Source: Scatosoma sp045660265
GTDB lineage: Bacteria > Bacillota > Clostridia > Christensenellales > Borkfalkiaceae
Reading direction: 5' to 3'
Assembly: GCA_045660265.1 (NCBI GenBank)
Contig: JAZRDM010000069.1
Location: forward strand, 1 to 64,000
Length of the DNA: 64,000 bases
Shown here: in pieces, positions 26,833-35,731 of the stretch
Position numbering within the stretch: position 1 is the first letter of the stretch
Layout: each line of letters opens with the position of its first letter
Notes under the pieces: model-generated
Seen by the model: only the letters and a program-made list of their open reading frames with translations
What the model was told of the DNA's origin: nothing
Database searches by the model: none
Position numbers and translations under genes: made by a program

Positions 26833-27007
26833 CTATTTTTAGTATATCCAAATAAATTTCGTAAAAAAATCTGCAATGCTCTTGTTGAAAAACAATAGGG
26901 CTGAACAGGCGCGGATTGAATGCAATGTAAAAGGATAATTTACTAAGAGGATAGGCATAGAAAAAAGGAAGTTTATTGCTATTTTCTCGTAAAAAAACTA
27001 AAAAGTA

Positions 27008-27036
27008 TTGAAAAATAAAAAAGAATATGATATACT
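27008..27036 (+). promoter_or_regulatory. Promoter of the phosphatase/surface protein genes
   Basis: TTGAAA (27008-27013) and TATACT (27031-27036) are 17 bases apart. A strong SD, GAGGAGG, precedes the ATG at 27075. Confidence 0.75.
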
Positions 27037-27074
27037 TAATAGGCTAATAAAAATATTATATTGAGGAGGACGAA

Positions 27075-28286
27075 ATGAAAAATAAGAAACCAATCGCGCT
27101 TGCGCTTTCAACGCTTATGATGGCGGTTACGCTTTGTTCTGCAGTAGGTTGCCAAGGCGCTGAAGCGGAAGGCGAAGACTTTTTGCAAACGATTACGATT
27201 GCACAGGCGGAAGGAGTTGTACAATATACCCCCGTATTATACGGTACGCATGATAAAGTAACCTTACCGTTATTATCAGGGGAAATCTATACGGTAACAG
27301 CAGAGTATAAAAAGTATATTACGGACAAGTATAATCTGCAGTCTAAAGATGCCTTTGCGCCCACGCCTTTGACGGTATCGTGGGAAAGTCAGGAAGAAGA
27401 TCCTTTGTATTATACGTTTGACATTTCTACCAGCGAAAATATGTCTAATCCCGATAGTTACATAACCTTTGATACGTCGGTAACTTTAAAGAATTTATTT
27501 ATGGGGTACGATTATTATTATCAAATCAGCGCAAAATACGAAGATAAATTGATTAAATCCCGTATCTTCGAATTTTCGACCGAATATCTTCCCCGTACGG
27601 TACTGGTAGATGAGAAAGTTACCAACACGCGCGACTGGGGCGGATACTATACGCAAGACGGTAAGCGTATGAAACAAGGTATCGTATATAGAGGCGGTGC
27701 GTTGGAAGATATTACGGAGGAAGGGAAGCGAGTAATGTTACTCGATCTTGGTATCAAAACGGATCTTGACGTGCGCGGGGACAGCGGTTCGCCGTTGACG
27801 TCTTCTCCTCTCGGCGAAACGGTAAATTATATTGAAGCTAAAGGTCCTTATTACGTTACGCCGTATGGTCAAAACGCTCGTGGCATTGATGATAATGAAG
27901 GGGGCTACCAAGACTCTCTTGCAAAAGAAATTAAGACGTTTGCAAACCCCGATAACTTCCCTGTTTACGTACATTGTTCGTTAGGCAGAGATAGAACGGG
28001 GACCTTATGTTTCCTTATCCAAGCCCTTTTAGGCGTAGAAGAAATGGATATTTATAGAGATTACGAATTATCCATGATGTCGCGCTTAGGTAAGCGCCCT
28101 GAAGATAATGGTAAGAGTGCGGCTTATATGGTAAGTATGCCGTTCACGGCGTTGTATAAATATATAAAGAACTTCCAACCCAAGAAGACGATGCAGGAAA
28201 ATGCAGAAGCATATATGCTTTCTATCGGGGTAACCGCAGAAGAAATTGCCGCAATCAAACAAAATATGTTGGAAGAGGTGAAGTAA
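27075..28286 (+). CDS. lipoprotein tyrosine/dual-specificity phosphatase
   Basis: This 403-aa protein has a lipoprotein signal peptide with lipobox AVGC (lipidated Cys26), so it should sit on the outer face of the membrane. A fibronectin-like region at about 60-170 precedes a C-terminal phosphatase domain. That domain begins NTRDWGGYYTQDGKRMKQG and contains the P-loop HCSLGRDRTG (300-309), with nucleophile Cys301 and Arg307. This domain is of the Y_phosphatase3 / LpxO-like DSP type known from secreted bacterial phosphatases. It is followed after 1 base by a surface protein, suggesting a two-gene unit. An extracellular substrate, protein or phospholipid, is inferred. Confidence 0.9.
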   Translation: MKNKKPIALALSTLMMAVTLCSAVGCQGAEAEGEDFLQTITIAQAEGVVQYTPVLYGTHDKVTLPLLSGEIYTVTAEYKKYITDKYNLQSKDAFAPTPLTVSWESQEEDPLYYTFDISTSENMSNPDSYITFDTSVTLKNLFMGYDYYYQISAKYEDKLIKSRIFEFSTEYLPRTVLVDEKVTNTRDWGGYYTQDGKRMKQGIVYRGGALEDITEEGKRVMLLDLGIKTDLDVRGDSGSPLTSSPLGETVNYIEAKGPYYVTPYGQNARGIDDNEGGYQDSLAKEIKTFANPDNFPVYVHCSLGRDRTGTLCFLIQALLGVEEMDIYRDYELSMMSRLGKRPEDNGKSAAYMVSMPFTALYKYIKNFQPKKTMQENAEAYMLSIGVTAEEIAAIKQNMLEEVK

Positions 28287-28287
28287 T

Positions 28288-29826
28288 ATGAAGAAAAATA
28301 TTCTTGGTAAATTCGCACTTATGATAATGACGGCGGCGGCTTTAGTGGGCGGCGCAAGCCTTCATTATACGCCTCTTACAACCAACGCCGAAAGTGCGGA
28401 ATTTGATTGTGAATACGGTGTAAACGATAAAACTGATCCCTTCATTTCCAATGGTTACGGTGCGACGGAAGTTATTACCTATACCGAATCGGAAGCCACG
28501 GCGGCAGGCGTGCCCGCTGGTTTCTCCGGTGAAGTTCTTTCCGTTTTTCATACAGCGACAAACCGCGGGATTATGCTTGATTTTTCCAGTCAAAATATCC
28601 CTATCAAATATGTGGAAAGCATTACGTTTAGAATATATATGAGCGACGATGGTATTTCAGACGGCTATCCTGAGTTGCGTATCCCCGAACCGTATTCAAG
28701 CGGCGGCTGGGTAATGCGCTATAATTTCGCGGATAAAACGGATGCTTGGCAAGAAGTTGTTTTAAAAGACGGTAATGGCAGTTTCTTTAATAACGGGAGC
28801 AGAACGGCCGATTTTAATATGCTTGCAAAAGACGGGTATTTGTATAAATTTGAGCTGGCTATGCGCCATAACGGTAGTAGCGATAAAGCTTTCTATATCG
28901 ACAGCGTGAAAGTCGGTTACGTTGCAGATGACGGCGTTGCGCCCGTTTTAACTTATAACGGCGAAGACGAGGTTACCATTGCAAAAGGCCAACAGCTTAA
29001 TTTTGACGTTTCGGCAGTAGATGCAGAGGAAGGTGAAGTAGACGTTGAATACGTTTGGGGCGATCCTTCTAGAATTGAAGCAGACGGCAAGCCGATGGGC
29101 GGTACGCATACCTTGACGTTTGTCGCACGCGATTTCTTTGGAAATACGACGGAAAAAACGATTACCGTCATTGTAAAAGAACCCGACGTAACGCCGCCGA
29201 CCTTGGTAGTACCTGTGGATACTATATACGCAAAAATCGGTGCGAAAAGCTTATTAACGTTTACGGCGTCGGATGATAAAGGCGGGGTAACTATTACGAC
29301 GGTATGGTCGGAAGGCGCGTTAGATCGCTATGAAAGATTGACGCAAGGCACGCACACGCTGACAATCACGGCAACCGATTTAAGCGGAAATAAAACGGAA
29401 AAAGTGGTTACCTTCATTGTAACGGAGGATGGCGATACGGCAGACGTTGTCATTGACGAAGAAGAGATTTGTCCCGACTGGGTAGACCCTGATTTGCTTC
29501 CTGATGATGATTCAACCTCGGATGATTCTACCTCTGACGACTCAACTTCCGACGATGCAAACTCGGATAATTCGACTTCTGACGATTCGACCTCAGATGA
29601 TAATTCAAGTGAAGATTCAACGTCTAGCGAAGATTCTGCTTCGGATGAAGATTCTGTAAATAGCGGAAACTCTTCTACGACCGAATCGGGAAATAATCAA
29701 CAAGACGAACAAAAACCTAGCGATACCCCTGCAAAAGCAGGCTGTGGCAGTTCGCTTGGCGTAATGGCAGGGTTGCCTTTGTTGGTTGCAGGTGCTTTCG
29801 TACTTTTAAAGAAAAAAGAAAATTGA
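28288..29826 (+). CDS. cell-surface protein with Ig-like domains, Ser/Asp stalk and C-terminal Cys anchor
   Basis: This 512-aa protein has a signal peptide (about 1-35) and a beta-rich, possibly carbohydrate-binding region (about 36-205). Two bacterial Ig-like repeats follow, each ending in a GTHTLT...GN.TEK pattern. A low-complexity Ser/Asp/Glu stalk comes next (DDSTSDDSTSDD type, about 405-465). The C-terminus has the pattern AGCGSSLG, a hydrophobic segment and KKKEN. This resembles Cys-containing C-terminal sorting tails rather than LPXTG. It is exported with the upstream phosphatase. Confidence 0.88.
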   Translation: MKKNILGKFALMIMTAAALVGGASLHYTPLTTNAESAEFDCEYGVNDKTDPFISNGYGATEVITYTESEATAAGVPAGFSGEVLSVFHTATNRGIMLDFSSQNIPIKYVESITFRIYMSDDGISDGYPELRIPEPYSSGGWVMRYNFADKTDAWQEVVLKDGNGSFFNNGSRTADFNMLAKDGYLYKFELAMRHNGSSDKAFYIDSVKVGYVADDGVAPVLTYNGEDEVTIAKGQQLNFDVSAVDAEEGEVDVEYVWGDPSRIEADGKPMGGTHTLTFVARDFFGNTTEKTITVIVKEPDVTPPTLVVPVDTIYAKIGAKSLLTFTASDDKGGVTITTVWSEGALDRYERLTQGTHTLTITATDLSGNKTEKVVTFIVTEDGDTADVVIDEEEICPDWVDPDLLPDDDSTSDDSTSDDSTSDDANSDNSTSDDSTSDDNSSEDSTSSEDSASDEDSVNSGNSSTTESGNNQQDEQKPSDTPAKAGCGSSLGVMAGLPLLVAGAFVLLKKKEN

Positions 29827-29846
29827 TATTCAAATTCTAGCATAAA

Positions 29847-29880
29847 AAACAGCCCCGAAGTTTTCTTCGGGGTTGTTTTA
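29847..29880 (+). terminator. Rho-independent terminator
   Basis: AAACAGCCCCGAAG pairs with CTTCGGGGTTGTTT (G-U allowed), followed by T's. It closes the phosphatase/surface-protein unit. The remaining gap 29881-30076 is AT-rich, and I see no gene or clear RNA structure in it. Confidence 0.9.
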
Positions 29881-30076
29881 ACGAAAGGGGAATAAATAAA
29901 AAACACTCGGCGGCGTTCGCAGAGTATCTTTCTGTTAGTTATTTTGTTGTGCTATTGTTATAAGATTATATATAATTTCAGGTCGGAAGTTTTTGTACTT
30001 TTTATTGAAATTGAATTTGTCTTATAACAGCTAGGTTGAGGGGGGAGTAGAACTATATATATTTTTATATAAAATA

Positions 30077-30108
30077 AAAAACACTTGGCGATTTAGCCAA
30101 GTGTTTTT
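30077..30108 (-). terminator. Terminator of the rpsF-ssb-rpsR operon (bidirectional)
   Basis: AAAAACACTTGGC (30077-30089) pairs with GCCAAGTGTTTTT (30096-30108). It is symmetrical with A/T runs on both sides and lies 32 bases below rpsR. Confidence 0.88.
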
Positions 30109-30140
30109 ATTCAACGTTGTTTTACAACAAATAAACTTAA

Positions 30141-30389
30141 TTATTCGCCTTTGAAAGGAAGCAATGCAACGATTCTTGCGCTCTTAATAGCAGATGCAAG
30201 ATGTCTTTGGTGCTTAGCGCAGGTGCCGCTCATTCTACGAGGGAGAATTTTACCGCCTTCCGTGATGAATTTCTTCAAACGGTTAACGTCCTTATAATCG
30301 ATCGTATCAAGCTTTTCTTGGCAGAAAGCGCATACCTTTTTACGGGGCATTTTTTTGAAAACCTTTTTTACGGGTGCTTTTTCTTCCAT
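30141..30389 (-). CDS. rpsR: 30S ribosomal protein S18
   Basis: This 82-aa protein has the S18 core: RKKVCAFCQEKLDTIDYKDV, then RLKKFITEGGKILPRRMSGT and KHQRHLASAIKSARIVALLP. S18 forms a heterodimer with S6 on the 30S platform. It is the last gene of the rpsF-ssb-rpsR operon, an order conserved in Firmicutes. The CxxC variant (VCAFC) suggests a possible zinc-binding form with a further Cys in GTCAKH. Confidence 0.98.
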   Translation of the reverse strand: MEEKAPVKKVFKKMPRKKVCAFCQEKLDTIDYKDVNRLKKFITEGGKILPRRMSGTCAKHQRHLASAIKSARIVALLPFKGE

Positions 30390-30421
30390 AACTGTTACTC
30401 CTTATGTTTATAGTGTCCTTC

Positions 30422-30847
30422 TTAGAAGGGAATGTCGCTGTCGTCGTCATCTAAAGCCTTTAATGCGGGCTTCTTCTTTGCGGGGGCAGCGGAACGAGGT
30501 GCAGCGTCAAATTCGTCAAAGCCTTCGCCTGCTTTCGGAGTCAAGAACTCAACGTCTTGTACAACGATATCAACAGCCGTGCGCTTTACGCCTTGGTTGT
30601 CCTCGTAGTTGCGGAGCTGAATGCTGCCGCTTACGGCAACTTTGTTGCCTTTTTTGGTGTACCGAGCAATCGTTTCAGCCTGTCCGCGCCAAGCGGTGCA
30701 GTTGAAGAAATCGGTTTGACGTTCGCCGTCTTGAGAAGCATAGCCTCTGTTTACGGCAATCGCGAAATGACAAACGGCAACACCGGAAGGGGTTTCCGTC
30801 AGCTCGGGATCACGTGTTAAGTTACCAATTAAAAATACTTTGTTCAT
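30422..30847 (-). CDS. ssb: single-stranded DNA-binding protein
   Basis: This 141-aa OB-fold protein begins MNKVFLIGNLTRDPELTETP, typical of SSB. It has FNCTAWRGQAETIARYTKKG and ends with the acidic tip DDDSDIPF, the protein-interaction tail of bacterial SSBs. It lies between rpsF and rpsR as in most Firmicutes. Confidence 0.98.
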   Translation of the reverse strand: MNKVFLIGNLTRDPELTETPSGVAVCHFAIAVNRGYASQDGERQTDFFNCTAWRGQAETIARYTKKGNKVAVSGSIQLRNYEDNQGVKRTAVDIVVQDVEFLTPKAGEGFDEFDAAPRSAAPAKKKPALKALDDDDSDIPF

Positions 30848-30860
30848 AATGTTTTCCTGA

Positions 30861-31145
30861 TTAGTTAAGTTTCGTAACCATGCGTCTCATAACTTCGCTG
30901 TCGATACGTGCAACACGTTCAAGCTCGTTTAAGACATTGCTTTCAGCTTCAAACGTCATAAGGACATAGTATGCTTCGTTCTTGTAGTTGATGGGATACG
31001 CAGTTTTCTTCGTTCCCCATTTGTCCGTCGAAACAACAACGCCGCCCATCGATTTTACGATATCTTCGTATTTTGCGATTTCGGCTGCCTTAACTTCTTC
31101 CGTAGAATCGTTGTTGAGCAAATAGAGCAATTCGTATTTAGCCAT
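30861..31145 (-). CDS. rpsF: 30S ribosomal protein S6
   Basis: This 94-aa protein has the S6 fold signature: YELLYLLNNDSTEE at the N-terminus, GGVVVSTDKWGTKKTAYPI and IDSEVMRRMVTKLN at the C-terminus. It is the first gene of the rpsF-ssb-rpsR operon, with SD AGGAGG at 31154-31159. A structured leader precedes it. Confidence 0.98.
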   Translation of the reverse strand: MAKYELLYLLNNDSTEEVKAAEIAKYEDIVKSMGGVVVSTDKWGTKKTAYPINYKNEAYYVLMTFEAESNVLNELERVARIDSEVMRRMVTKLN

Positions 31146-31159
31146 GTTTTTTTACCTCC

Positions 31160-31226
31160 TGGTCTTATTCGGCACACTGTTTTCCAGTATGCAAGGTGCG
31201 AATGGCTACCTTTATAGCCATACATG
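31160..31226 (-). promoter_or_regulatory. Candidate S6:S18 autoregulatory leader
   Basis: On the minus strand the leader has the hairpin ATGGCTA/TAGCCAT, then GCATACTG (31192-31185) pairing with CAGTGTGC (31179-31172). That stem is followed directly by CGAATAAG, giving a CCG element at the base of the helix. A CCG-containing hairpin is the hallmark of S6:S18 binding leaders known in many bacteria. Assignment is by position and motif only. Confidence 0.6.
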
Positions 31227-31229
31227 ATT

Positions 31230-31258
31230 ATTATAGCTTATTTGGAAATTTAAGTCAA
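31230..31258 (-). promoter_or_regulatory. Promoter of rpsF operon
   Basis: On the minus strand TTGACT (31253-31258) and TATAAT (31230-31235) are separated by 17 bases. Confidence 0.85.
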
Positions 31259-31300
31259 TTATTTTTTTATATAATTTAAAAAATATTTAAGGAAAATGCA

Positions 31301-31336
31301 AGAAAAAAGAGGGACGCGCAGTCTCTCTTTTTTCTT
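31301..31336 (-). terminator. Terminator of the large repeat-protein gene
   Basis: An inverted repeat with arms AAAAAAGAG and CTCTCTTTTTT lies 16-50 bases beyond the stop of the minus-strand gene. On the minus strand the hairpin ends in a T run. Confidence 0.75.
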
Positions 31337-31351
31337 AATTTCGCAAGTATC

Positions 31352-34300
31352 TTACGAGGAGAACGTAGCAAGTAATTTTTCGGTGTAATCAAGGATTTGT
31401 TCAATGCTCATTTCACCGATTTCGCTAAGGATAACGCCTTCTTTATCCTTGTACTTTTTATTTTCGTCGATTGTGTTTTCATCATCATCTTTCGTGAAAG
31501 CTTTGATAGGAATGGTCAACGTTCTCGCAGAGCCGCCTATTTCATAAGTATACGATAACTCGTACAAGATGCCTCTTTGCAAGATAGAGTCATCAATTTC
31601 TACAAGACCGTCTGTATCTAATTGATTAAGGGTAGCAACGTGCATATTGTCCGTCATTTTCTTAACCATATCTTCTACGTGGCTGATAGTGTATTCAGTA
31701 TGTTCTTCGCCCGTTTCAATATCGGAGAGCATATACTTCCAGCTTCCCGTCAACGCGCGGTTAGACTGCGTACCAGCCTGAAAATCAGTGGTAGTATAAT
31801 ATTTCCCGTCCGCTTCATTATAATACAGCTTGTTGCCATTCTTATCCAAGTATACAGGCTTGGTAATAACCGTCATTTCCGCGTCGGCGTAGAACAGGCC
31901 AGCATTTTGGTTGTAATAAATTCTGCTGTCGTCGTAGTTGAGATAATGTCCGCTTGCGTTTTGATACGTTTCATAAACTTGGTCTTCAAACAACGTTTGA
32001 ATGGTCAAGCTGTTGATGTCTGCGCCCATAGAAGTTAAGGTAGAGTTAGACAAATGCTTCAAGAAACGGTTGCTGTTAATCGTTTCGTCGTCTAATACTT
32101 CGCCAACCTTTAAATCGGGGATAGCGTCTTTCAAATCGCCGAATTTCTTATCCTTTAAGGTGTTGAGAAGTTTACCATCTTCTTCGGTTACGTTTAAGAA
32201 TTCGCCGATTGTCAAGTGTTCGGTAATATCAGAGATAAGGTCGCCGTTCGACAAATCGCCGATGGTATGGCGTTTATATTCTTTTATGCTGTTATCTAAA
32301 TTGAATACCTTATAAACGTCGCCGATTGCCGTTGCCGATTCGGATACGTTTACCGTTGCGTTATCGCCTGTTGCGACAAGCGTATAGTCAGCATCCTTGT
32401 ACGTAAGGGTTAAATCGTTTACGCTGGCATTCGTCATTCTCTTGCCAAATACGTCATAAACGAAACCATTATGTACAACTACTTGCATTTGGCTCATTTT
32501 AACGTTTCCGTCAACAATTTCGTAGTGCGTGCCTTTCTTGCCGTAGAGTAAGTACATGGTAACCGCATCGTCATGGTCTGCGGTCAAAAGGGAATCAAGA
32601 GTAATGTTATCAAATACGCTCTTGTCGTTTTTCAACATTCCGATAGTACGGGGGTTGGTTGCGTGGATAACGTCGATAGCGGGGGTGGAAGGATCGCCGT
32701 CATGGTCAACGTTTTCTTCAATCGTGTAATCCACACCTTTTTCGCCGTAACAAATCGCAATGAGAATCGCAGAAGAATCCGCATCTACTTCCAAAATCGT
32801 TTCCAAACGCAAATCGTCCATAAAGCTTGCGGAGTCTCTCAAATCGGCAATCGTTCTAGGCGCGTAAAGTCTGTTTGTTGCGGGGTTAAGCTTCCACGTA
32901 ATAACGTTGCCGTCTTTTTCGTAATGCGTGCCTTCGTAGCCAAACGAGAGGGCAAGCATAAACGCGTCTGCGTCGTCTTGTTGCAACGTAACGCCGAATA
33001 CGGTGCTTAATTGTACGTCGTTGATAAGCTGAGTCGCTTTAGAGCCGATTAAGTCGGCAAGCAAAGTCTTGGGATAGAGCAAACGGGTAGAAGGAGCTTT
33101 ATTTTCAGCGTCTGCTTGCGTGTCGTATACATAGTATACGCCGTCCGTTGCGCTGACGTATTGCACTTGTTCTACTTCCGTTTCGGTGGCAGGGCTAATG
33201 ACTACTTTATAAATGCCCGTAGCCACTTCCGTGGTAGAAACGCCTACCTGTTCGTAATGGTCGTCGATAAATACGTTGTTTGTGCTATCATACGTGTATT
33301 CGATAGGGTTCATAACGTATTTTTCCGAGCTTTCGTCGAAATGATAACGATTTTCTTTACCAAGCGCCAAAGCAACCATCAGCGTGTCGCTATCTTTGTT
33401 TAAGTTGAGTACGGAAACCAACGTAATATCGCGGAAGATATTTTCGTCGCCGTTCATCAAATAGCCAAGCGTACGCGCTTCGTTGTCGCCGATATATTCA
33501 ATGGTATCAGGGGTACCGTCTTCGTCTTTATCCACCAACTTATAATGCGTGCCTTCTTCGCCGTATGCAAGTGAAAGCATTAACGCGTCTGGATCGTTGG
33601 TTGTGTCAAGGTCGTAGTTGTCCAAAGGCGAAATATCCAAAATGGTTGCAAGCTTCACGTTATCAAAGATATCGCTGAAGCCGTCTTCGCTCATAATATC
33701 CCCAACGGTAAGGGGGGTGGAGCCTTCCGCTGCATAAACTCTATCGCCGGAGATAATGTAATCGTCGCCGTAGGCAAGTGCCAACATGAAGGGGTCGGAG
33801 CTTGCGTTTAAGCCCATTACGGACGCTAATTCAATGCTGGAAAGCAAATCGTTAGAGTTGGATTGCAAATCGAAAAGGGAAGTCTTTTTATACTTATATT
33901 CACGGGGGAGTTCGCCTTCCGTGTATTGATAAGCAAGGTAACAGCCGTCCGCTTCGCTGTAAATAGCATAAATAATTTCCGCGTTTTCGCCATCGCCTAT
34001 CGTTATTTTATATACTTCAACGGAGTCGGGTAAATCGGAAAGGTCTAACGACATGGGTTGGGTTAAATCAAGTGTGAAAGCTTCCGCCGTTACTTCGTTG
34101 CCCGATTCGTCGTACATCTTATCGCCTTTCAAGTGGTATTTTACTTGATTCATGCTGATCGTACCGTCTTCGGCAATGTTGTAACGATAAGTATTTCCGT
34201 AGGCAACCGCTTTCATTAAGTCGTCGTCTGCATTTACTTCTAACACAGCATCCAAAGGAACTCTGCTTAAAATGGACTGCATATCGCCGCTCATCAAATC

Positions 34301-34918
34301 GCCAATCGTCGTTTCTTGGTAGCCGCCAAGCATAGTGATAACGCCGTCCGCATCTTTAATATAATGCGTGCCTTCTTCACCGTAGCAAAGGGCGAGGATT
34401 AACGCGGATTGTTCAACGTTGAGTTTGTTAAGCAACGTGCCAATTTTCAGGGCGTTGACAGAATCTCCTAAATACCCGCCAAGCTCAGTAAACGGCTTTG
34501 CCATCAACTCGTTAGAGGAAAGCTCTACGCCGTATTCTTGCAAGGTGGTAATCAAACCGTCAACCGTTTCCGCAACTTTAGGCGAAATTTTATTTAACGT
34601 GTTAAAACTAGCTGTTCCGTTTGAAAACTCGTCGGCTACTTCTTGCACCGAGCCAACAAGTTCGACAATCGTCTTTTTTGCATACTCCTCGGTGATAAAT
34701 TCTTTGTAATTGATTTCCGTACCCGTAATATCGCCTACGGTTGTCGTTACCGATTCGACAGTTGCGGTTGTCGCAAAGAGATACCCACCGCCGACAATCC
34801 CGCCAAGCGTTCCGACAAAGCCGATTAAAACGCCGAGCAATACAGCGCCGACTTTTCCGCCGCTTGTAGCAACGACGCGTTCTTTTTTCGCTTTGGGCTT
34901 AGATGCTTTTTTAGCCAT
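31352..34918 (-). CDS. membrane-anchored protein with about eight degenerate YGEEGTHY-type repeats
   Basis: I do not recognise a family for this 1188-aa protein. A basic N-terminus (MAKKASKPKAKKERVV) is followed by one glycine-rich membrane segment (about 23-48). The remainder is acidic and presumably extracellular. At least eight repeats of roughly 65-140 residues share the frame LM.ALAYGEEGTHY, a variable loop, TIGDLM and L..VL.V. The anchor dipeptides (YG, LG or FG) lie near residues 179, 240, 383, 452, 519, 659, 724 and 792. Long inserts rich in Tyr and Asp occur in some copies. The ATG at 34918 fits the SD AAGGAG (34926-34931) better than the one at 34924. It is monocistronic with its own promoter and terminator. 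Confidence 0.85.
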   Translation of the reverse strand: MAKKASKPKAKKERVVATSGGKVGAVLLGVLIGFVGTLGGIVGGGYLFATTATVESVTTTVGDITGTEINYKEFITEEYAKKTIVELVGSVQEVADEFSNGTASFNTLNKISPKVAETVDGLITTLQEYGVELSSNELMAKPFTELGGYLGDSVNALKIGTLLNKLNVEQSALILALCYGEEGTHYIKDADGVITMLGGYQETTIGDLMSGDMQSILSRVPLDAVLEVNADDDLMKAVAYGNTYRYNIAEDGTISMNQVKYHLKGDKMYDESGNEVTAEAFTLDLTQPMSLDLSDLPDSVEVYKITIGDGENAEIIYAIYSEADGCYLAYQYTEGELPREYKYKKTSLFDLQSNSNDLLSSIELASVMGLNASSDPFMLALAYGDDYIISGDRVYAAEGSTPLTVGDIMSEDGFSDIFDNVKLATILDISPLDNYDLDTTNDPDALMLSLAYGEEGTHYKLVDKDEDGTPDTIEYIGDNEARTLGYLMNGDENIFRDITLVSVLNLNKDSDTLMVALALGKENRYHFDESSEKYVMNPIEYTYDSTNNVFIDDHYEQVGVSTTEVATGIYKVVISPATETEVEQVQYVSATDGVYYVYDTQADAENKAPSTRLLYPKTLLADLIGSKATQLINDVQLSTVFGVTLQQDDADAFMLALSFGYEGTHYEKDGNVITWKLNPATNRLYAPRTIADLRDSASFMDDLRLETILEVDADSSAILIAICYGEKGVDYTIEENVDHDGDPSTPAIDVIHATNPRTIGMLKNDKSVFDNITLDSLLTADHDDAVTMYLLYGKKGTHYEIVDGNVKMSQMQVVVHNGFVYDVFGKRMTNASVNDLTLTYKDADYTLVATGDNATVNVSESATAIGDVYKVFNLDNSIKEYKRHTIGDLSNGDLISDITEHLTIGEFLNVTEEDGKLLNTLKDKKFGDLKDAIPDLKVGEVLDDETINSNRFLKHLSNSTLTSMGADINSLTIQTLFEDQVYETYQNASGHYLNYDDSRIYYNQNAGLFYADAEMTVITKPVYLDKNGNKLYYNEADGKYYTTTDFQAGTQSNRALTGSWKYMLSDIETGEEHTEYTISHVEDMVKKMTDNMHVATLNQLDTDGLVEIDDSILQRGILYELSYTYEIGGSARTLTIPIKAFTKDDDENTIDENKKYKDKEGVILSEIGEMSIEQILDYTEKLLATFSS

Positions 34919-34967
34919 ATTCATTCTCCTTTTTTGCCGTTATACGCGTGTGCGCATGACAAAATAA

Positions 34968-35009
34968 ATAATACAATAGTATTATACACCTTTCTTTTGT
35001 AAAATGCAA
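34968..35009 (-). promoter_or_regulatory. Promoter with overlapping palindrome
   Basis: On the minus strand TTGCAT (35004-35009) and TATAAT (34981-34986) are 17 bases apart. ATAATAC (34968-34974) and GTATTAT (34979-34985) form a 7-bp palindrome overlapping the -10 box and start site. This could be an operator for a repressor of the repeat-protein gene. Confidence 0.6.
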
Positions 35010-35019
35010 GTACTTTATA

Positions 35020-35052
35020 AAAAAAATAGACGGTGGAAATTTTCACCGTCTA
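35020..35052 (-). terminator. Terminator of the phosphoribosyltransferase gene
   Basis: TAGACGGTG (35027-35035) pairs with CACCGTCTA (35044-35052). On the minus strand a T run follows. Confidence 0.88.
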
Positions 35053-35069
35053 ATAATGTTTTTTTGTGT

Positions 35070-35606
35070 TTAGAAAAGAGGAATCGTCGCTAAATACAAA
35101 ACGTCGTCTCTATCAGCCGCATCAGCTTCTGCCAATACGAATGCCTTTTTATGTACGATACCGCCCGCTTTTTCAACGATAGCTTCAAGACCTTTTAAAG
35201 AAGCCCCCGTAGATACAACGTCGTCAACAATCCCAACCTTTTTGCCTTTGATAAGGTCAACGTCGTGTTTAGAAAGGTATAATTTTTGGTCTGCACCCGT
35301 CGTAATGGACGAACCATACGCCACTTCGATACCGTCTTGCATATAAAATTTTTTACTCTTTCTGGCAACAGCGTAAAGGGGGTGTCCCAATTCTCTTGCA
35401 ACGCAATGGGTAAGCTGTAAGCCTTTAGATTCAGCCGTAATCAATACGTCGCAATCCGCAACAAGCGGCGCTAATTTTTTACCGCAGTGTTCAGTCATTT
35501 CCGCGTTTCCGTGTAAATTAAAAAAGGCAATTTTAATACCGCTAGGCAAAGGTAAAATAGGTAATTGTGCTTCGTAGCCTTGTAAATCTACTTTATGATA
35601 ATCCAT
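35070..35606 (-). CDS. phosphoribosyltransferase (Apt-like)
   Basis: This 178-aa type I phosphoribosyltransferase has the PRPP-binding motif VGIVDDVVSTGASL (residues about 125-138) and the upstream AESKGLQLTH loop. It resembles adenine or purine phosphoribosyltransferases, which convert a free base plus PRPP to a nucleotide. The N-terminal region is not close to canonical Apt, so the exact base is uncertain. It is monocistronic with a promoter, a small GCCCT/AGGGC hairpin in the leader and an SD AAGGAG. Confidence 0.85.
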   Translation of the reverse strand: MDYHKVDLQGYEAQLPILPLPSGIKIAFFNLHGNAEMTEHCGKKLAPLVADCDVLITAESKGLQLTHCVARELGHPLYAVARKSKKFYMQDGIEVAYGSSITTGADQKLYLSKHDVDLIKGKKVGIVDDVVSTGASLKGLEAIVEKAGGIVHKKAFVLAEADAADRDDVLYLATIPLF

Positions 35607-35654
35607 TATTTTCTCCTTGGCGCCCTACAGGGCGATTTTTTACTCAACGAATGC

Positions 35655-35683
35655 ATTGTAACATATTTTTTATAAAAAGTAAA
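35655..35683 (-). promoter_or_regulatory. Promoter of the phosphoribosyltransferase gene
   Basis: On the minus strand TTTACT (35678-35683) and TACAAT (35655-35660) are 17 bases apart. Confidence 0.7.
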
Positions 35684-35731
35684 CGATTTATCGAAAATTA
35701 TTTAAAAAAGTTTTCTCGCCGTATCCAAGCG

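Noticed and set aside
29510..29665. Apparent tandem DNA repeat (possible CRISPR-like or minisatellite)
   Set aside because: It is the coding sequence of the Ser/Asp stalk; the repeats follow codon phase and have no spacers.
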